Assembly (NCBI GenBank): GCA_020726505.1 | Contig: JAHLEZ010000028.1 | Coordinates: forward strand, 496,001-560,000 | Direction: 5' to 3' | Source of the DNA: Leptodontidium sp. MPI-SDFR-AT-0119 | Taxonomy: Eukaryota > Ascomycota > Leotiomycetes > Helotiales > Leptodontidiaceae | DNA: 64,000 bases | In this document: one piece after another, positions 11,226 through 22,438 of the stretch | How the letters are laid out: the number at the start of each line of letters is the position of its first letter | Numbering within the stretch: the first letter of the stretch is position 1 | Notes under the pieces: generated by a model | What the model was told of the DNA's origin: nothing | Seen by the model: the letters and a program-made list of their open reading frames with translations, nothing else | The model's database searches: none | Program-made: the position numbers and the translations under genes

Positions 11226-12369
11226 ATGCTTCTTTCACGTTCTTTCTTGCCTATTGGCACTGCACTCTTTTCACTTCTTGCAGCGGTCGATACATATACT
11301 CTCGTCGATACCGTAAGTCGAGCCTCTCCATCCTGGATTTCTCTCGCCCACCCAGTGAGGCCCTAAACTTACCTCTGATCTTCACAGTTTGACCACACTA
11401 ACTTCTTTGACCAATTCTCGTTCTTCACAGCCCGCGATCCAACACTTGGCTTCGTCGACTATGTGACCCGCGACTCAGCTCACCAAAACAAACTTCTCTC
11501 CTACGAGAACAACCAAGTCTACCTCGGCGTTGACTACACGACATACGCTCCGAAGGGTGGAAGGAGTTCCGTGCGCTTGACTAGTAATGCGGCATACAGC
11601 AAGACCTCCCTTGCGCCTCGAATGGGTAGCTAGCTGACATCCATCAGATCAAGGTCTGTTCATCGCAGACATAGCTCACATGCCCGTTGGTTGTGGAACT
11701 TGGCCTGCTTTCTGGATGTTTGGGTATGTCACAACCGCACCTCCTCCCTAGCTGCTCCTCAAACGTAACCTCAACAACCTGACTCCACACAGGCCCAACT
11801 GGCCCTCTTCAGGCGAAATCGACATAATTGAAGGCGTCAATGCCCAACTCACGAACTCCATAACCCTACACACGTCTCCAGGATGCACAATCGCCAATCC
11901 CAACTCCCAACCCGGCACCATCACCCAATCCACAGACTGCAACCTGTCCTCCGCCCACGAAGGTTGTTCCGTCCGCACCTCTTCGCCCAAGAACTTCGGC
12001 CGCGGCTTCAACGCCCTCGGCGGCGGCGTCTACGCCATGCAATGGGCCTCCTCGGGCATCTACGTATGGTTCTGGCCCCGTGGTGAAATACCTTCCGATA
12101 TCACGGCCCAGAGACCGAATACCTGGGCTTGGGGCCAGCCACTTGCTACGTTTGAGAGTGGGGCGAATGCAGGGTGTGATTTCAATTTGGCGTTTAGGGA
12201 TCAGAATCTTGTGTTTGATACGACCTTCTGTGGGACGTGGGCTGGGAGCGTGTGGGGAAGTAGTAGTTGTTCCAATTTGGCGGGGACGTGTGAGCAGTAT
12301 GTTAGGGAGAACCCGGGGGCGTTTAGGGAGGCGTTTTGGTTGATTAACTCGGTCAAGGTTTATTTGTAG
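11226..12369 (+). CDS. GH16 family endo-1,3(4)-beta-glucanase, secreted, 316 aa
   Basis: Four exons: 11226-11312, 11388-11598, 11648-11723 and 11793-12369 (951 nt). The N-terminus MLLSRSFLPIGTALFSLLAAVDT is a signal peptide. The mature part starts TYTLVDTFDHTNFFDQFSFF, typical of the laminarinase branch of GH16. Diagnostic motifs are [42 protein letters not shown] (nucleophile and acid/base Glu of the ExDxxE signature, around residue 130-140), then GCSVRTS, ASSGIYVWFWPRG and an FN-C-W tail. Such enzymes hydrolyse beta-1,3 or mixed-linked glucans, for wall remodelling or feeding. Length is normal for the family. The second intron (11599-11647) has a GC donor instead of GT. Confidence 0.93.
11599..11647 (+). 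other. GC-AG intron in the GH16 gene
   Basis: The only join that rebuilds the conserved [15 protein letters not shown] stretch uses donor GCAAGA and acceptor CATCAG, with GCTGAC as branch site 11 nt upstream. No usable GT donor is nearby: the only GT-like start leaves an intron too short, and the unspliced frame hits TAG. GC-AG introns with a GCAAG donor are a known minor class. Confidence 0.85.
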
Positions 12370-13910
12370 GAGTCTTTGATGTGTTGACTTGTGTTGGGAT
12401 TGGTTTGGGTTTTGGGCCTTGGTGTTTGGTGTTTGGATTGAGGTGTGGAGAGTGGTAGATTTCATGTACATAGAATTACGAATTGATGTTCGCTTTGCTT
12501 CTATATTTCGATCCCTTTCAGGATTTATACCAAAAAAAAAACGCGTCTAGATAATGTGAGATAGTGTACAATGAACATTTTATTTGCAAGTTCTGGCTGT
12601 TTCGACGACCGAGTGCGCAGCTCGGTAAATCATGTTGAAGCAAACAAAGCCAACAGTTAAGGATGTTTCCACGCCATAAACTTCACCCGGCCGGGTATTA
12701 GGTCAAACATTTAAAAAGAATTGGATGTTAATCTTCTGGCCCACATCTTGTGTTCGGAGCAGCTATTCAAGTTCGAGATTGCAAAGTTTTGAAAAGCCTA
12801 TAAAACATTCTGCACTTAGAAAATGCAGCAAATACTTATCATTTAGCCCTTAAGGAAGTGTCGAAGACCTAAGAAATTCTTTAAATACGACAATTACCTG
12901 ACGAATCAAAGTATATGACTCGTTTGTTATGCAATTCAAATTTCGACATTTGATATGCAATACCTTCTCAAAACTTGAGCGAGTCAATCAATCATTAGTT
13001 AAGCTTTCCTTTCATTAACAACCAGGTCGAGCACCTTCTCATGTGTTCACACTGAATACTCTCCTTGCCTTGTGTTTATATTTTTCTCTTGGTCAAGTGT
13101 ACTTTCCCGAGTCAGCTTTATTCAGAATTCGGTTTTGAATATACACTTTAAATCGATCTTACGAACCAGCCTTCTTATTAAACTCTTCTTCGTTATATTG
13201 GAATCGAAGCATATTCCTCCACAAGTCCGGTGATTCTTTAATAAGCCGGTATAATTTTTTTTTTATATAGCGCTCGTTATTATTTGTCCGAGAATCCCAT
13301 GTCAGGAGCAAATTATTTTATTATTTACTCTAGTTTCAAAAGAAATCCAGAAATCCAGAAATCCAAAGTGAATATATTCATCGACGTTTAAATTTGCTGA
13401 GTGATTAAAATCCAATATATAAGAGATACCTGGAGTAAAGCAATTTATAACAGGCACTTTGTGCTTTGTTTAAAGAATTGATAAGCCACGTAATGTCTTC
13501 GGAGTTGAACTTAAAACGACTTCAAAGACCGAAATTAAAGAATCTTGATTTGGCCGTAGGATGGATATGATTAGGATTAGGAAGAAGTCAGCACCGAGAA
13601 AGATCAGCAGAGTAGAATGCCACGGTATCAATTGAGAATCACGAATGTAAATAGAGTGAAGTGTGAACCGTTTCGATCTCTGTATGATATATTCTCCTCT
13701 CTACAAGGCAAAGTCATACTCTACTCAAGATACCCTGCCTCACAAAAACCTGCAGTCTCGAATCGTCACTGGACCACAGCCTACGACACAGAACGAAGCT
13801 CTGCCAGGCATTAATCCAGACGCCATTCCTTTTCCAACGCCAGAACTCCTCAAACCCAAACCCCGCTGCAAAATGCTACCTCTTGAACTCTGTGGCACAG
13901 TGAGCGAGCC
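12370..13910. other. Intergenic, AT-rich
   Basis: Between the converging GH16 and GLE1 genes. About 12,530-13,560 is clearly more AT-rich than its surroundings and contains only short ORFs. It may be old decayed repeat sequence, but no terminal repeats were found. The 13,617-14,049 plus-strand ORFs are shadows around the GLE1 3' end. Confidence 0.45.
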
Positions 13911-15637
13911 TCACAGTGTTATGCCCAAATCCCTCTTGATCTTGTCTCCCAGTATACTGAGTGTCTGGATAGCAGCCGTCTTATCAGAAGAACTGCGTGG
14001 GAAGTCGATAATCGCTGCTCGCATGGCACATCTAGCCATGTCTCCGTAGAACTCAAGGAACTTCCTCTCGTAACCGTCAATGAGGGCTGTGAGGACGATC
14101 ACTTGGGTGGTTGATCGTTCAGCAGGTGGTGTGCAGATAAGCAGCCCCATGGCGTTCCAGTAGTGGGAAGGAGGCCATGGATTGACGCGCGCGGATTTAG
14201 AGTAATTGCGCAGACAGAGTGCAGCATACCCAGCCCCGAGTCCTCGCATGCGGTCTTGATGCTCTTGATCTGATATCCATCCATCGTCACCCTTCCTCCA
14301 GCCGAGTCTTTGTCGTCCTTGCTCGGTTGTCTCGGATCCCCGCACGCCAAACACAACTGGGAGCGACGTCCTGAACTTGGCCATAATGATGCCGACGAAA
14401 GAGTGTCCACGCCACAGGAACTTCGGATGGGAGATGATGGTATGGGCTACGATGCCAATTGGCTCGGCGATTTTCGGGTTTGTAGACGCTTCGCTGGAGA
14501 GTTGGTTGACGATCGCTTTGGTGAAGACGTTGAGGAGGTAGAGGAAGAGCGATGGCATCACGTCCCCGTTATGTTGTGCTCCGTCGACTGGTCCTTGTGG
14601 TGGATTGCACATGAAGTGTTGCGGTTGCATAGGAGCAGAGTTGATTGTGAGGGACTTCTCGAGGAGTTCGCGGATCGTAACAATCTGCGGGGGGGCTTAG
14701 TATCAAGTTCCAATGTATCGAAGCAGGTAGCACTTACCTGCTTGCTGTTTGATCCAGCTATATCCGTCAATTGACCCATGGTACGCGTCAAAGCGCGTCG
14801 CATCTCTCCTGCTAACGTCTTGACTGTGACATGCTTCTCCTTCATAGATCCATCGCGTTGTCGAACTCGCTCGGTCGAAATTGGGTCGTTCTGGGTGGAT
14901 ATGAAGGATCTGAGCTTCTTCAAATTTTGGTGGATTTCAACCAAGCGGTCTGCATCGGGTATGACTTGCAGACCATTGCTTTGAGGCTGGGATGGCTGTG
15001 ATTGAGAATGTGGTTCTTGTGGTGGCTGGACAGCTGGTGCTGCAGTTTGTTGGAACGGACTTGGTTGTGGTTTGATGGGGGGTGATGGCTGTGCAGCAGG
15101 TTGTGATGTGAATTGAGGAGGTAGTCGAGGAGCTGGAGCTTGCGCCTGTGTGGCAGGAGCTGAGGCTGGTGGATTGAATGCAGATTGAACAGGCTTGACA
15201 GGAGCTGGCTGGACAGGAGATGACTGTTGAGGGGCTGGAGGAGTTGGCGCAGGAGGGGCAACTTGTGGTGGGGGAGTAGGAAGTCTTGGAGGAGGTAATG
15301 GGATCTGCTTCCTCCGATTCTCTGCTTCTCGAATCCGAATTGCCTCTGCTGCCTTCCTCTCTTCCGCTTCGACTTGTTGCTCTAACGTATCTGCTTGACG
15401 TCTCAATCGCTTGGCCTCCTCTTCGTCTTCCTTCGTTCGCAGGACAAGAATTGCTCTCTCGCGGACATTGTCATGCAGCTGCTTCGAATATGCCAGCGCA
15501 GCAGTATGATATTCTTCCGTGCTGGGGCAATCGAGGAAGGACATTCTCTCGAGGTTGGGAAGCTCCATGTTGTTGTTGTAGCTGCTGGACCCGTCACCGT
15601 TGAGGGAGGAAGAAGCTGCTGGTGATGGAGCTGCCAT
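13911..15637 (-). CDS. GLE1: mRNA export factor Gle1 (nucleoporin), 557 aa
   Basis: Two exons, 15637-14738 and 14684-13911, joined across a 53-nt GTAAGT...GCAG intron in phase 0. The N-terminal half has a helical, charged coiled coil (DNVRERAILVLRTKEDEEEAKRLRRQ... to ~residue 125), then a Pro/Gln-rich linker. The C-terminal ~300 residues carry the Gle1 domain: FPIF-like export module features such as LYLLNVFTKAIVNQL, IGIVAHTIISHPKFLWRG, LPVVFGVRGSETTEQGR, LGWRKGDDGW and a helical tail. Gle1 binds the DEAD-box ATPase Dbp5 with inositol hexakisphosphate at the cytoplasmic face of the nuclear pore and drives mRNP release. It faces SSD1 head to head across 2.4 kb. The start at 15637 was chosen over the upstream in-frame codon at 15745 because the extra residues look non-conserved. 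Confidence 0.9.
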
Positions 15638-16043
15638 GATTGTGTTGGCGCATTTGGAGAAGAGAGTCGTGGGCTCGCGCTCGCCCAGCCGAGTCTCGGT
15701 TCGATTCCGTCGCGATTGTGTGTGAAGGTGAATAGCGGCGAACAATGGAGGAGTTGTGAGGTTGAAGTTGAACTCGCGAACAATGCGAAAATTCTGCCGC
15801 AGGCGGTGAGTGCGCTGTCACATGACGACAACTCGATGCTGGAGAGCTGGAGCTGCATCTCCAGAGTGAGGCTTCAAGCTCTGAGCTCTGGTTCTCGGAT
15901 GCAAGTATACATTAGTGGGCGTCTATGAACTCGCAGTAATTTCTGCTTACAAGTATACTGTTGCTGTTGGTAGAAGAATGTCTATTCGCAAGTGCCAATA
16001 TCAATCGCTTGATATTCAATTATCATCATCTTCTCTTTCTCTT

Positions 16044-16193
16044 GGGGGTTCCCCCAAACCCCCAAACCCGCTGCGCTTGGGGTTGTCTTTCCATTTGATA
16101 TGTCTAAGAGCTCATGCAACTATTCCCAACTTCATTCAATGTCATACTCTTGTATCTCGAGCGCAGCGAGAACGGGGGTTTGGGGGTTTCCCC
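16044..16193. repeat. Imperfect inverted repeat (GGGG/CCCCCAAA arms)
   Basis: Arms 16044-16076 and 16161-16193 are about 85% complementary over 33 bp, each built from CCCCCAAACCCCC next to CGCTGCGC. The transcript could fold into a long hairpin with an ~84-nt loop. It could be a short foldback element; no target duplication was evident. Confidence 0.6.
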
Positions 16194-16792
16194 ATGAAAG
16201 CGGCTCTCTTGAGTTGACAACTCTCGATGTTTTCAAGAACAACATCTGGCTCGGCATGGAATTTCTCTGCGTCTCTGGATCTCATCACACTCCAGTTTGG
16301 CATAAAATTTAATACGAAGTAGACGCCCAACGTTAGCTGCACACGAGGATGCCCTGGTTAAGACTGGACACAGTGACAGCGGATCCGAAACACTTCGGGA
16401 CCCTGGTTTCAGTGCGGAGGGGAAGGGGAAGGAGAAGGAGAAGTAGAGGGCAAGGACTGTTCAAGTGGAGCACATGCAATGACCTCTATGATTTCACGTT
16501 GACCGGTGAAATCATATAAAAATACTTTCCGAGAAAATGAGTAGGTAGCTTTTCCACTGGAAAACTTGTAATGTGTAAGCACCAGTCGTTTCTGAAAGTA
16601 GTCATTGTCCAAATGACTCTCTGGGACACTAAAGTCAAGGTTTTCAGTGAATCGACGGATGTAGTTGCACGAGTTTGGCAAAGTTACTTGACTCAAGACG
16701 AAAAATTCGAGAAACAACAAACAGATCTATTTAGAGGAAGTCGAGTGACAGCCCGAGTATGAAACTGGCGTAGAGCTCGTGCAACACAGCAC

Positions 16793-16815
16793 AACCAACC
16801 AACCAACCAACCAAC
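16793..16815. repeat. AACC tetranucleotide microsatellite
   Basis: Nearly six uninterrupted AACC units in the GLE1-SSD1 spacer. Confidence 0.8.
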
Positions 16816-17997
16816 ACACTTGAAGATGCTTTGCGAAGCCTTCAAATTGAAGATTTGCCTAGAAGATAGCTTTGGCTGATACTGAATTTGCTGAAATGTA
16901 GGATGTTGTCGGGTTTTGCATATCTTGAAAATCCCCAGCCTTGGCACAGGAGCTTTCCTCCGGGATGCCGTCTCCGAGGGACCAGCGTATGCTTGGGTAA
17001 GTCTGACGGGAGGTACATTTATATTGTAAACACGCAGACCAAAGGAGTTCTCTTGGTAAACATATAGAATAGAATTGAATTTGTTTTGATCGCTTCGACT
17101 TTCTTCCGAAGCTCACAGATGAACTTTTCACCCACAGACAGCTCACAGCTCCGCACAGATCCATCCATCCAGCCAGCCATCCATGACTGGAGCTCCCCGT
17201 TCCAGACTCCCGGTCAAAGAGCTAAGCCAGATCCGGCCGGAGCTGCCAAGATGAGGTATCAAAGACCGCAGGAAAGCACAGAGAGTGAGTGATGAAGATT
17301 GAAATCTACACTTGAAGAAGAAGACTGGACTACAAAAATGTAGTGATAATGAGCAATTCACGATCCACGAACCGGTATTTCCTATCCTCATCCCTATTTA
17401 CGTCTCTCGTTACGGCTTCATTGTCGTCACTGGCTGCTTGCTGGCGAAAAGCGTGGCACCAGTCCTATTGCAGCCAGTGTCCCCACATTTAGCTTTGACA
17501 CTAACCTTGGCGGGGAAAGCGCGGCCAAGCCCAAGCCGCAGCAGCAGCAGCGAGCCGACGCCGCCCAAGCAGCGCAGACCTCACTACCTTGCCTAACCGT
17601 ACACTACTGCTCCAACTCACTACCACCAACCGTACTCACTCCCTCACTTGTCAAACCAAACCAAACCAAACTTGTTCATCAACACCAACACAACACCCTC
17701 ACTCACTCCCTCCATCCACCTCACTCTCCTTCACCTCCCATCTCCATCTCCCATCTCCCATCTCCAACCTCACCTCACCTCTGTCTGCACTACATCCTCG
17801 AATCCTCGAGAAGCACTCCTTCACCCTTCTTCCTCTCCTTTGCTGCCCTCATTTGATACAAATCATCCGGTACGCACACACAGAATCATACCAATCAATC
17901 GATCAACACAATCATTTGGGATTGCACAACCACCAACTCCTATCACACCAAACCCCCCCCAATCTCGCACTCGACGTGCACATACGTCTCCTCCACC

Positions 17998-20900
17998 ATG
18001 GAGCATCAACAGAATCAACAGCAGCAGCAGCAGCAACAACCACAGCCGCCACCTCCTCAGGGTGGTGTGCCAGGTCCAACTGGTCGCAGACTGCACATTG
18101 CCCATCGCCGAAGCCCTTCAGAGCTGACTCCATTGATGAGCATGTTCTCCAGTCCCGGTAGTAAGTTCTATCCAGCCCTCCCATTGCTGCCTCTGCGTCA
18201 TTGAAGCTATCTATACTTTCATCTGCCAGAGCACACATCATCAGTCTGCTAACATCTATCCGTACCACAGTCGAACAGCTGGCCATCCAACAACAAATCG
18301 AGCTTCTTCAACAGCAGCAACAGCAGATACAAGCTACCCATCAGCAATATGTCAACATGGGCATGATTCCTCCTACTCAGCATCTGGCTCCTGGTGGCTA
18401 CAATCCTCTTCAACAGCAGATGCCTAACATGGCCCAGAACAATTTCCAGTTCCCCAACCAGATGCAACCACAGCAGATGAATGCCCCAATGGGTGCACCA
18501 ACTCAACCGCTTTCACATCGCCGTAATCAATCGGCACTCCCTAACATGGGAATGGGCCCCCCTCCAGCCCCCTCTTCCGGTGCAGCAGGTCCTGGCTTTG
18601 GAGAATTTGGCGGACAACACAGAGAGAATAATGCTGGAAGAGGAGGTCGTGGAGGTGGTCCTCCTGGTGGCGGACATCAGCGTCGTCACTCTCTGGCTTT
18701 GCCTGAGGCCAAGAAGGCTGCAGAGCTTGCTCAGCAGAAACGAACCACTTCTGGATTTCAATTCCCTATTCCGGGAGCTCCTGGAGCTGAGACAACTGAT
18801 GACTCGAACAGCCCTCCAGCAGAAGAAAAGCCACAGGCTCCAGCCCAGACTGGTACCGGCCAAAGCACACGCGGCAGAGGCAGCGGGCATGGACGAAGCC
18901 AGAGCATGGCAGTCAATGGCCGGGGTGGTGCGGCTATGCGTGGTGGCGGCTCTTTCCAATTCCCTCCTATGCAAGCTACACCTGATGCCGGCGCTTCAGG
19001 ACAGGGCAATGACTTCCAGAGACGGGGAAGTTCGACCGGACACAACCGGCAATCGTCGAGAAACTTTGAGGGTAACTGGAGAAACCAGCCTCAAGGACAA
19101 GCTCCGGCACAAGATCAGCAGGGTGCCATGGGCAGCTTCCAAGGTCAACAGCAGCAGGGTGGGTTCCAACCCGGGCACCGCAACCGCGGATCTGTCAACC
19201 AGTCAATCAACTCAATTGGCACATTCCAATATGGGGGTCAGCCTCAACTCGTCCAAATGCCAGGACAGATGATGGTCCCTCAACAGATGTACGCCGGCCA
19301 ACAGTTGAACCCTCTCCAGATCAGCCAGCTTCAAGCTTTGCAAGCTGCTCAAATGGGGGGACAGGTCGGTCTTCAAGGCAGCCAACACGGCCAACAGCTT
19401 TCTGCGCAGCAACAGCAACAACAGCGAAAGACACTTTTCACTCCTTATCTGCCACAAGCCACCCTCCCCGCCCTTCTTGGCGATGGACAACTGGTCTCCG
19501 GTATCCTTCGAGTCAACAAGAAGAACAGAAGTGATGCCTATGTTACTACACAAGATGGTCTCCTTGATGCCGATATCTTCATTTGTGGGAGCAAAGACCG
19601 CAACAGAGCTCTGGAAGGAGATCTTGTTGCCGTAGAATTGCTTGATGTTGACGAGGTATGGGGTCAGAAGCGCGAGAAGGAAGAAAAGAAGAAGCGCAAG
19701 GATATTACTGACACCCGAGGCGGCTCGAGCAATGGCAACGCCGATCGATCCCACCGTGACAACTCGACCAACGGCGATGAGCAACCAAGCACCGGCGAAG
19801 GTGGTGGACTCCGACGACGTGGTAGTTTGAGACAGCGTCCAACACAAAAGAAGAATGACGACGTCGAAGTTGAGGGCCAGAGTCTTCTTCTCGTAGAAGA
19901 GGAAGAAGTCAATGACGAGCAGAAGCCTCTGTATGCTGGACACATTGTTGCAGTTGTTGAGCGTGTTGCTGGCCAGATGTTCTCCGGTACCCTTGGTCTC
20001 CTTCGTCCTAGCAGCCAGGCTACAAAGGAGAAGCAAGAGGCTGAACGCCAAGCTCGCGATGGAAACTCTGGACGTCACCAAGAGCAGAGACAGCAGGACA
20101 AGCCAAAGATCGTTTGGTTTAAGCCAACCGAGTAAGTATTATCCTCCCACGACATACCCCGCCAAATACTGACTGGTTTGCAGTAAGCGTGTTCCATTGA
20201 TTGCCATTCCTACCGAACAGGCTCCTCGTGACTTTGTCGAAAAGCACCAAGACTATGCTGATCGAATCTTCGTTGCTTGCATTAAGAGATGGCCAATCAC
20301 TTCCCTTCATCCTTTCGGTACTCTCGTTGAGCAACTTGGAAAGATGGGCGAACTAAAAGTTGAGACTGATGCACTTCTCAGAGACAATAATTTCGCTTCG
20401 GATGAGTTCTCCGATGCCGTCACTCGCAGCGTTGGACTTGATGAATGGTCCATTGAGAAAGAAGATGAGGCCGCTATCGCTGCTCGACGTGATTTCCGTG
20501 ACGAGAAAACTTTCACAATTGACCCCAACGGTGCCAACGAGCTGGACGATGCCATCCATGTCAAGTCGGAGGTTGATGGAAAGATCGAGATTGGTATCCA
20601 TATTGCCGATGTTGCACATTTCATCAAGGCCAACTCTCTGGTTGACCGCGAGGCCAGAAAGAGAGGGACTGCTGTGTATCTCATGAACCGCAGTTGCGCC
20701 ATGTTGCCACCAAAAATCGCTTCTGAGGTTTGCTCTTTGGTACCGGGCAAGGACCGTCTTACCGTTAGTGTTGTCTTTAAGGTCAACGCTCATACAGGCA
20801 TGGTCTCCGATGAAGATACCTGGATTGGAAAGAGTATTATCAAGAGTGCTGGCAAGTTGACTTACAAAGAGGTTGATGCTGTCTTGTCGGGACACTTGGA

Positions 20901-22438
20901 CACCAAACTTGATGGGGCTGATGTCAAGGAGATCCAGATTCTACACGTAAGTTTACACTTTGAAATGTCCCAAAAATGCGCTGACACATTGCAGGCTGTT
21001 TCTCAGAAATGGCGCGAACGTCGCTTGGGTTCCGAAGGCGAGACCATTGCTCCTTTGAGGCTCATCTACCAACTGGATGATGAGAACGTACCCGTTGAGC
21101 AGAACATATTCGACTCGACTCCATCCCACGAACTGATTGAGGAACTCATGCACAAGGCCAACGCCTACGTCGCACAGAAGATCTTCAAGGGATTGCCAGA
21201 GAAGGCACTTTTGCGACGACAAGGCCCACCTAACCCCCGCCGACTCCAAACTTTCGTCGATCGCATGAACAAGATTGGCTACGAAATGGACACCACAAGC
21301 AGTGGAACTCTACAGAACAGCTTGTTCAAGGTTGATGATACCGAGATCCGAAAGGGCATGGAGACTCTCCTTGTCAAGGCCATGCATCGTGCCAAGTACT
21401 ACATTGCAGGAAAGACGCCACCCCAACTTTACCCACATTACGCATTAAATCTTCCTCTGTATACCCATTTCACCAACCCATCTCGCCGATATGCCGACTT
21501 GGTCGTTCATCGTCAACTTGAAGCAGTTCTTTCCGAGGGGAAGGTCGAATACAGCGAGGACATTGAGACTCTTGTCAAGACAACTGAGTCCTGCAATACC
21601 AAGAAAGACTCTTCTCAGAATGCCCAAGAGCAGAGTGTCCACATTGAGTCGTGCAGAATCATGGACAGAAAGCGAGAAGAGGTTGGCGGAGAGCTCATCA
21701 GCGAAGGTATTGTCCTCGCTGTGTACGACTCTGCATTCGATATTCTCATTCCCGAGTATGGCTTCGAGAAGAGAGTGCACTGTGACCAGCTTCCATTGAA
21801 GAAGGCAGAGTTCCGCAAGAACGATCGCATCTTGGAGTTGTACTGGGAGAAGGGTGTCCCCTCATCTGCTTATGTTCCAGAGGATGAGCGCCCCAGAGCC
21901 GGTGCATCTCAGCGTATGACCAATGCCGCTGCTGCCGCTAAGCAAGCAGCTGTTGCTGAACGCGCCAAGAAAGAGCACGAGGAAGCCCAACGCAAACAGA
22001 TGGAGACTGGCACAATCTCCACTGATGATGTTGATGCATTGTTCGATGACGAGGATGATGCTTCTGACCTTGCCGATAGTGTGGCTGGAGTATCCCTGGG
22101 AGAGCGCCCAACTCAGAGCGTCCCACCTTCGCCAACCAAGAACTCTCTTACGGCTTCAGGCAGTCTCCACCGCACTCGATCCGACTCCAAGGTTCACACC
22201 GCAGAGCCAACAGAGGCCAAGCTCAGTCCCAAGGAGAAGTACTTGAAGTTCTTCACTCTTCGTGAGGAGAACGGCGAGTATATTCAAGATGTGAAGGAAA
22301 TGACGAGAGTACCAGTGATCTTGAAAACAGATCTCACCAAGAGTCCTCCGTAAGTATTGAGCCACCTTTCTTGTGAACAACTTCTAATAATTCTACAGCT
22401 GTCTCACCATCCGCTCGCTCAACCCATATGCTCTATGA
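17998..22438 (+). CDS. SSD1: Ssd1-type RNase II-like RNA-binding protein, 1393 aa
   Basis: Five exons: 17998-18160, 18271-20131, 20184-20946, 20995-22349 and 22399-22438, total 4182 nt, all GT-AG introns of 48-110 nt. The N-terminal third is low-complexity, with Gln runs, Gly/Asn-rich and Pro-rich stretches and Arg-Arg-x-Ser phosphosite-like motifs (RRHSLA, RRGSS, HRRNQS), as expected of a target of NDR/Cbk1 kinases. Cold-shock-type OB folds follow (TLFTPYLPQATLPALLGDGQ, SDAYVTT, RNRALEGDLVAVEL), then the RNB domain (FTIDPNGANELDDAIHV, IGIHIADVAHFI, RGTAVYLMNR, YALNLPLYTHFTNPSRRYADLVVHRQL) and an S1-like C-terminus ending CLTIRSLNPYAL. Yeast Ssd1 has lost nuclease activity and binds mRNAs for wall proteins. 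Here Glu stands where active enzymes have one of the four clustered Asp (ANELDD), in line with that. Confidence 0.93.

Larger units (their letters stand above)
15638..17997. other. Divergent promoter region between GLE1 and SSD1
   Basis: A 2.36-kb spacer between two divergently transcribed housekeeping genes. The SSD1-proximal 400 bp is strongly C/T-rich (CTCACTC, CATCTCC repeats) as in many fungal leaders. It also holds an imperfect inverted repeat (16044-16193), a short AACC tract and one minus-strand ORF (16409-16720) of plausible composition but no recognisable family. Confidence 0.55.

Noticed and set aside
16409..16720. Minus-strand ORF of 103 aa in the GLE1-SSD1 spacer
   Set aside because: Composition is plausible, but there is no recognised motif, no splice partner and no family match.
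18201..18270. SSD1 start at 18201 inside the first intron
   Set aside because: The ATG at 17998 with a GTAAGT intron yields the Gln-rich start and HRRSPSELTPLMSMFSSPG, typical of the family; 18201 lies in the intron.
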